Source: Helopsaltes ochotensis (Eukaryota > Chordata > Aves > Passeriformes > Locustellidae). Taken from it: 64,000 nt of DNA. The stretch spans positions 154,569 through 218,568 of the forward strand of contig VXBM01001001.1 of NCBI GenBank assembly GCA_013400155.1. The letters are read 5' to 3'. The translations under genes and the position numbers were made by a program. Positions 58,047 through 64,000 of this stretch are shown in pieces; the stretch's first letter is position 1, and every line of letters begins with the position of its first letter. Under the pieces are notes generated by a model, which worked only from the letters and a program-made list of their open reading frames with translations, did not search any database and was not told the origin of the DNA.

Positions 58047-58620
58047 CCGGCCATGCCACTGCACCTCACCTGAGCACAAAGCGTTGCTGAAAGACAACCA
58101 CCCCCTCAAGGGTATGGACACACCCATGAACCAGGAATCCCGGGAAAACCCTTGGATGGAACAAACACTCCTTCTGCTGCAGATGAGGAGGGGCGGAGGG
58201 AAGCGGGGCCAGGGGAGGAACAGGATTTGGGGAAGAAGATTTGAGGAATGCTGCCTCAGGCTGCTGCAGGGGCAGGGGGAGAGGGCAGTGGGACAGGCTT
58301 TGTCCCCTAAGGCCAAGACCCCTTGGACCCTGCACTAGGATCCCACCTTCCTGCAGCAGCTGGAGGCAGGAGGGACCAGGAATGATCCATCCCCCCAGGA
58401 TGGAGCTCTGGGATCAGGGATCAGAGCCCCTCATGCCAGCAGAAGGAAAGCTTGGCTCGAGCACCAAAGGGTCACACGGCAAAAGGCCACGTCCTCGTCC
58501 TCCTGCTCGCCACATCCCAGGCTGCTCCCGCTCTGCCCACCCACCCCTCCATGGATTATTCAGTGCAGTCAGTGGTCTGAGTGCTGCCGGCCTCAGGAGC
58601 AGCAGGAATCGCTCTCTCCT

Positions 58621-61600
58621 CTATGTCAGGATGTCGTGGGCTTGGTGCTCCACCAGCATCTCCATGCTCCGCACGTCTGTGCACCAGAACTCCAGGCGAT
58701 CCTTCATGCCCTTGATCTGCAAGGCAAGGCCACAGGGACAGAGTGCCTCAGCTCCTGGGAAAGCCCACAGGCTCCTTCTCACACCTGAGAGCTCAAACCA
58801 CTCCTCAAAGCCCCACACAGTGAGAAAGGCCTCATCCCTGGAAGTGTTCCAGGCCAGGTTGGATGGGGCTTGCAGCAACATGGTATAGTGGAAGACGCCC
58901 CTGCCTGTGGCACTGGATGGGCTTTAGGGTCCCTCCCAATCCAAACCATCCTGGGATTAACAGCTTCTACCAGCAAATCAGCAAGGGTTAAACTGAAATG
59001 CACCAAAGGAATTGTCTGCATCTGGAATTCCAGGCACTCATTTTTGGGTTTGAAGGTGAAGACACCCTACGCAGTCTCCTTAGGTGTTACAACGATGAAC
59101 TTGAGCAGCTCAACAGCTCCATTATCATCCTGGGCTTCTCTTTTCCCAAGAGGAATGTGCCTCCTACATCCTTGAAACTCCCACAGGTTGTTTCATGCAT
59201 TTAGGAACAAGGCCTGGATCCTTTTGGAAAACCCAGCCGTGGCTTCTGTGTTCCATGGTGTTTGGCTTTCACAGTGCCAACCCTGTCCTGTCCCACACCT
59301 CCTGGAAAGTTCCTGGGTGAAACACCCTGGGGGCAAGGAGGCCCAAGGAGGCTCATTCCCAAGCCATGCATGACTCATCCTGGCTCCGGTGTCACTCCCA
59401 GGTCACCTCACCCCAGCTGGAGCTGGTGGCCCTGGAGCCGGTGGCCCTTACCTGCTGCAGGTCCAGCACCCGTGGCTGCACCCATGTCATGTGCACCCTC
59501 TTGTCCACCTCGTCGATGCTGCCCTTCACCAGCCCCACTGAGAGCGCCTTCATCACCAGCAGCTCCACCTGGGAACACAGATAATCCTGGGAAATGACAC
59601 AGATCACCCCATTTCCCCCCCCGAGATGAATAAAACACCTTCACATGAGATCCCCTCGGAATGCAGGGCAGCAGCTCTCACACCTCTCCCCTTTTCAGGT
59701 AACAGAACTGCCTCGACACTGAGCACTTCAACAGAGAGGAGTTCTTATCCCTAAAACTTTTCCCCAAAACTGGATTTTAGGGTTTTTTAGTTTTTTTAGT
59801 TCTTTTTTCCCTAAAACTAGATTTATTTTCTTTCCTCTGAAATACAAGGAAGAACAAGGCAATTGGAAAAAGCCAAAAGAACCCAACTGTCCCCAGGCAG
59901 CAGGTGGGAGTCGGTCTCTTCTCCCAAGAGACAGGACAAGAGGAAACGGCCTCAGGCTGCACCAGGGGAGGTTCAGGAAGAATTTCTTCATGGGAAGGGC
60001 TGTCAGGCACTGGAAGGGGCTGCCCAGGGAGGTGTTGAAGTCCCCATCCCTGGAGGTGTCCAAGGAATCACCAGATGTGGCACTCAGTGCTCTGGGCACA
60101 GCTTGGACTCGATGATCTTGGAGCATTTTTCCAGCCTAAATGATTCTGGGATTCTGTGTGGTTCAGGTCCATCCAGGCACTCTCAGAGTTCCAGAACCTG
60201 GACACTACCAAGGGTGTCTAACCCCAAACTCACCTCGTTGACGGTGACTTTGGCACTCTTGGCAATCTCCTCGAAGGTGAGCTGGCGGTGGTTGGCCGGG
60301 CGGGTGAAAGTCATCTGGATCCAGGGAACAAACCAAAAAAGACAAACCCCCACAGGGTTTTAGGGATTCCCACAGCTCACAGAGCCTCCCCCAAGCTGCT
60401 CTGCCCAGTCACACACCGCACTGGAAACTGCATTTCTCCTGTTTAATTCATCTCATCTCAAAATAAGCCAAACAAGAATGTTTTACACCAGTGTGGTGTG
60501 GTGACAACAGAGCCTTCCAGTGACAGGAAGGGACTGTTTCAGGTTATCCATCAGGGAAAGGACGCTCAGTCCTTGGGAAACAAAGATGTTTAACTGTGTT
60601 CTAAAAGTCTTATGTTAGACTGGAGCATACTCCAGACACCATCCCTGAAGGCTTGCTCTCCCCCCTCCTCCATATCACAGAACTGACACCTTCCACTATC
60701 CCAGGTTGCTCCAAGCCCTGTCCAACCCGACCTTGGACACTTCCAGGGATGGGGCAGCCACAGTTTCTGTGGGCAACCTGTGCCAGAGCCTCACCACCCT
60801 CACAGGGAAGATATTCTCCCCAATATCCCACCTAACTTTCTGTCAGAGAAACCATTCCCCCTTGTCCTGGCACTCCATGTGAGAGCCCCCCTGGACCTAG
60901 GGACAAGCAGCCCAGCACAAGGTGTTTTCCCTCGTGGCACCTGCCTGTGGCTCCATCTACAGGCAAAACCCACACTGAACTTCCTGTATCCAGGAGTTCC
61001 TGCAGGTGAGTGACCAGACACACCGAGCACATCCCAGCTCACCTCCATGAGACACAACAGCTGGATCTTCTGCAGCAGGAGCGCCTCGTTTGCAGCCAGG
61101 TCGGGCTGTGAGGGGAGAAAAGGCACCAAATCAGGTCAGGAATACATTTTCTCCCCAGCCTGGGGCAGAACAGCTTTACATAAATCCCTGGGAGGGTTCA
61201 TTTAGGAGGAAGGAGGCCACCACAGCCCATCCACCAGCCAGGAATGGTTCCAAAAAACAACCCAAGTGCCAGTAAACTCACAAATCCACTATGATGAAAT
61301 CACTATGCCAGTGATTTCTGGTGTAGCCAGTGCAGGTAACATGCAACATCACTGTTTTCCCTCACACTTCCCAGAACAGGAGGGAAAACCACAGTTTTCC
61401 ACTGGAAGCACTCCAGAGGGAAGCCAAGAGGAAACTAATTATGTGTTTCAAGATGGAACAACCACTCCTACGCTCTGATCAGAATTATACCAGTGCTCCA
61501 GAGCCAGGAATGAGGCAAAGGTGATTAAGAAGAAGTCCACAGACTCCAAGTGTCAGGTGGAAATCCCAATCCTGGTCCTTCAGCAGTCCCAGAGCCCTCA

Positions 61601-63909
61601 CCTGCTGCCCCCAGGCTGACTTGAGGGCCTGGAAGGTCTCCACGTTGCCGCTGTTGAAGGCGAAGAGGGTGTCAATGAGCCACTGCCGGTCTGTGCTGCG
61701 CAGGGACTCCAGCACGGGGTGCATCAGCTGCAGGGGACAGGCAGGAGGGGGTCAGCAGGGGAAAACCAGCTCCTGGGGCTCCAGGGGTGAAGGGATGTGG
61801 CAGCACTCACCAGCTCCCCAAAGTTGTAGACGCCTTCTCCCAGCAGCCCGGCCAGCCCAAGGGTGAAGGCTCTCTCCTGCTGCTCTGACACTGGAAAAAA
61901 ACAAAGCAAAAATAATGTGGATGAAAAAAGACCAAAACCACTAGGAGTAAAAAATACCCTAACCAAAAATAACTGGGATAAAAAAAAAAAAAGTAAAAAA
62001 TAATTTGGATAAAGCACCACTTTAGGCTCCATTGAGCCGTTCTTCACCTACAGTAAATTATTCCCAGCCTTCATCTGCCCCTACACCACCTGAAATTCAG
62101 GAGCCTGCAGTAACCACAGCACAACAGGGTTGCTTTTCGAATCTAGTTTGAAGATTTTGGGGAATTGGAACAAACTTGTCCTTCTGGCAGGGCCACTCCC
62201 CCTTTTCCCCCAGCACAACTCGAGCTGGTCCTGGGGGGTCACTCCTCACTCCAGCCAGACCTCAGACCCACCAAGCACAGCCAAAACAACAGAGAAAAAA
62301 ACCTCAGCCAAGGCACTTATTTGGGTTGTGGGGATGAAGCCGAGCGTGGAAAGCAGGATTTCCCCTGGAGAGGAGCTACCTGGCAGGTCCTTGACCTCGA
62401 TGCAGCCCAGGAAGCGCAGCGCGTCCTTGTAGTAGGCAGCGTGGTTGCCCACGGTCTGGTAGTACTTGCTGGAGAGGTCGTAGAAGCGGCTGTGCACCGA
62501 CGTCACCCCGGGGAGGGTGTTCAGCATCTCCTCCACCTCCTCGATGGTCTCCTGGGAAGGACAAGAGCTGGCTCTCACAGCTCCCAGCTCTGAGGGTGGC
62601 AGCCTTCCCAAGGGATCCCCGGTGACATCCCAGGCAAAGCCACCATCACTCCCACACCCTTCCCTGTGCTGAGGCCCTGGCACAGGTTGCCCACAGAAGC
62701 TGTGGCTGCCCCATTCCTGGAAGTGTCCAAGGCAAGGGTGGAGCAACCTGGTCTAGTGGAAGCTGTCCCTGCCCACGACTGGGTGATCTTCAAGATCCCT
62801 TCCAACCCAAACCATTCCAGGATTCCATCACCGAAACCCATCCCTCTGCACTTGCTCTAAGAGAACCAAAACTGCCCTGCCTGAAAAACATCACTTTGGG
62901 TTTAAAAGACTGTTTCAGACCCAGCCAAGGATGAAAAACCCCGTGTGCTTTGCTCAGGCAACAAAACCAAAGGTCACCGTGAGCAGCTCCCACATCCTGG
63001 TGAGGTGGGATAACCAAGGAATGTCACAACACCCCAAAACTCCCCATCCTTGGCCACCCCTCACCTTGGTGACCTGCAGGTCCCCGATGTTGAGCTTGAG
63101 GGCCCCAATGGCTGTTTTGCACAGGATCACGGCCTCGTCGCTGCTCTTCACCTGCAGGGACACGTTCAGAGCATCACCTGCAGCCAGGTGTGCTCCAGGA
63201 GCTGCATAAATGTTACTTGTGAACATATTCCTGCATTCAAATCCCTGTGGGAAGGTGCTGCTCTCCAGCACAGCTGACACACATGCCAGTGACCCTTGGC
63301 CTGCTCGGAGGCAAAACGCACCAGGAGCAGCTTCCAACATACCTTTTCCCGGGTCTTCTCCAGAAAAGTCAGGGCCACATTGGGATCTGGAGTAGAGGGA
63401 AAAACACATTTAAATGAGCAGCTCTCATGGAGCTAAATCTCGCTGACCAAGACACCTTTTACAGGATTCCTGAAGGCTGGAATATGGGTTTTCCATGGGG
63501 TACCCTCAACCTGCAGCAGGTGCTGCCAGTTAAGCCTGCCTTTTCCTCACCAACCTCTCCAGGGAAGCTGTGGACTCTCTACTCCAGGGATCAACAACAA
63601 CTTAAGCTTTTTAAGCCAGCACTTTCCCTTCCTGACACAGCAGAAGCTCAACAACCTCCCATCCAAGGGTGACCCCTCCCTGGCCACATTACAGAGGTAA
63701 CAACGGGACAGGGAAGCGGGCAGGACACGCACCTGTCATCTGCCGGACCACGTGCAGGATGATCTCCACCAGGGACAGGGGGTTCACCCTGCAGGGAGCA
63801 GCTCAGAGTCAGCATGGGTCCCCCAGGCCCCCCCAGGTGACCCCCAAGCCCCCCAGGTGACCCCCAGAACTCACCTGTGCTCAAACTCGCTGATGAAGTT
63901 CTCGTAGAG
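58621..63909 (-). CDS. PSMD13: 26S proteasome non-ATPase subunit 13 (Rpn9), 5' part missing
   Basis: PCI-domain subunit of the 19S lid, cytosolic and nuclear. Exons in the window: 63909-63875, 63788-63733, 63386-63343, 63151-63065, 62551-62380, 61890-61811, 61727-61602, 61105-61043, 60314-60234, 59568-59452, 58716-58621. They join in frame to 318 codons from LYENFISEFEHR to the stop after HQAHDILT, exactly what remains of a 376-residue protein after about 58 residues; the first exons lie beyond 64000. Near-identical blocks include VALTFLEKTREK, SSDEAVILCKTAIGALKLN, GVTSVHSRFYDLSSKYYQT, TDRQWLIDTLFAFNSGNVE and VHMTWVQPRVLDLQQ. The PCI winged-helix part includes QLTFEEIAKSAKVTVNEVE. This is one of the most conserved proteins in the window. 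The introns hold several CR1 fragments. Confidence 0.97.
58826..58958 (+). repeat. CR1 LINE 3' fragment
   Basis: It reads CATCCCTGGAAGTGTTCCAG, then GGCCAGGTTGGATGGGGCTT, and ends TCCCAATCCAAACCATCCTG. It lies in the last PSMD13 intron. Confidence 0.85.
59891..60158 (+). repeat. CR1 LINE fragment
   Basis: Typical CR1 wording: GTGGGAGTCGGTCTCTTCTC, ACAGGACAAGAGGAAACGGC, AGGAAGAATTTCTTCATGGG, then GATGATCTTGGAG and GATTCTGGGATTCTGTG at the end. It lies in a PSMD13 intron. Confidence 0.85.
60672..60900 (-). repeat. CR1 LINE fragment
   Basis: On the plus strand it reads CCAACCCGACCTTGGACACT, CTGTGGGCAACCTGTGCCAG and CCATTCCCCCTTGTCCTGGC, the reverse orientation of CR1. The far edge is uncertain. 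Confidence 0.75.
62655..62829 (+). repeat. CR1 LINE 3' fragment
   Basis: It reads GGCACAGGTTGCCCACAGAA, AACCTGGTCTAGTGGAAGCT and TTCCAACCCAAACCATTCCA, ending in GATTCCATCA. It lies in a PSMD13 intron. Confidence 0.88.
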
Positions 63910-64000
63910 CTGTGGGGACAAGGACAGGGACACTCAGGGCAAAGGACACCCCAGTTCAGAGCTTCTCACTATATTTCCTCTCTATTCCAGCCCATCTGAA

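Noticed and set aside
1..64000. tRNA, rRNA, microRNA hairpins, CRISPR arrays, bacterial-type operons
   Set aside because: Nothing convincing was seen by eye. The window is vertebrate nuclear DNA, so CRISPR and operons are not expected; microRNA hairpins cannot be excluded without folding software.

Overview
This is bird nuclear DNA. It is GC-rich, the genes have many short GT-AG introns, CR1-type LINE 3' ends are scattered through it, and there are two solo retroviral LTRs. The gene order matches mammalian 11p15.5 / mouse distal chromosome 7: SIGIRR - PKP3 - B4GALNT4 - IFITM cluster - PGGHG - COX8B - PSMD13. Nothing prokaryotic is present (no operons, CRISPR or insertion sequences). A songbird-like neognath is my guess, but the order of bird is not proven by the sequence. 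Two runs of N (4630-4754 and 35705-36079) are assembly gaps.

Layout. 1-4.3 kb: SIGIRR (+), nine coding exons, an inhibitory IL-1R/TLR family receptor. It ends tail-to-tail with PKP3 (-), 13 coding exons from 11644 down to 5685, a desmosomal armadillo protein. 11.6-16.5 kb is a CpG-rich, repeat-bearing spacer. 17.1-35.7 kb: B4GALNT4 (-), 20 coding exons, a Golgi LacdiNAc synthase; its first intron is about 7 kb. 35.7-38.6 kb is a head-to-head promoter interval holding a solo LTR and a long polypurine tract. 38.6-44.7 kb: three two-exon CD225 genes on the + strand. They are an IFITM3-like gene with a YEML sorting motif and an interferon-response-like element, a divergent IFITM1/2-like gene, and IFITM5 (the bone form). 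46.6-53.3 kb: PGGHG (-), 12 coding exons, a GH65 collagen glucosidase with all three catalytic carboxylates; a complete solo LTR sits 10 bp inside its intron 4 donor. 55.5-56.8 kb: an intact two-exon COX8 gene (+) in the position of mouse Cox8b. 58.6-64 kb: PSMD13 (-), the last 11 coding exons (318 codons) of the proteasome lid subunit Rpn9; the 5' exons lie beyond the window.

The genes do not form one pathway; they are a conserved neighbourhood. Innate immunity (SIGIRR, IFITM3-like, IFITM1/2-like) is interleaved with epithelial adhesion (PKP3), glycan synthesis and trimming (B4GALNT4, PGGHG), bone (IFITM5), respiration (COX8B) and protein turnover (PSMD13). The least expected sequence feature is a sharply bounded 125-bp element present twice, about 93% identical and inverted, once upstream of SIGIRR and once upstream of PKP3. 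It lies in the same orientation relative to each gene. All exon boundaries were placed by eye, using reading-frame continuity, GT/AG signals and remembered family sequences; no alignment program was run.
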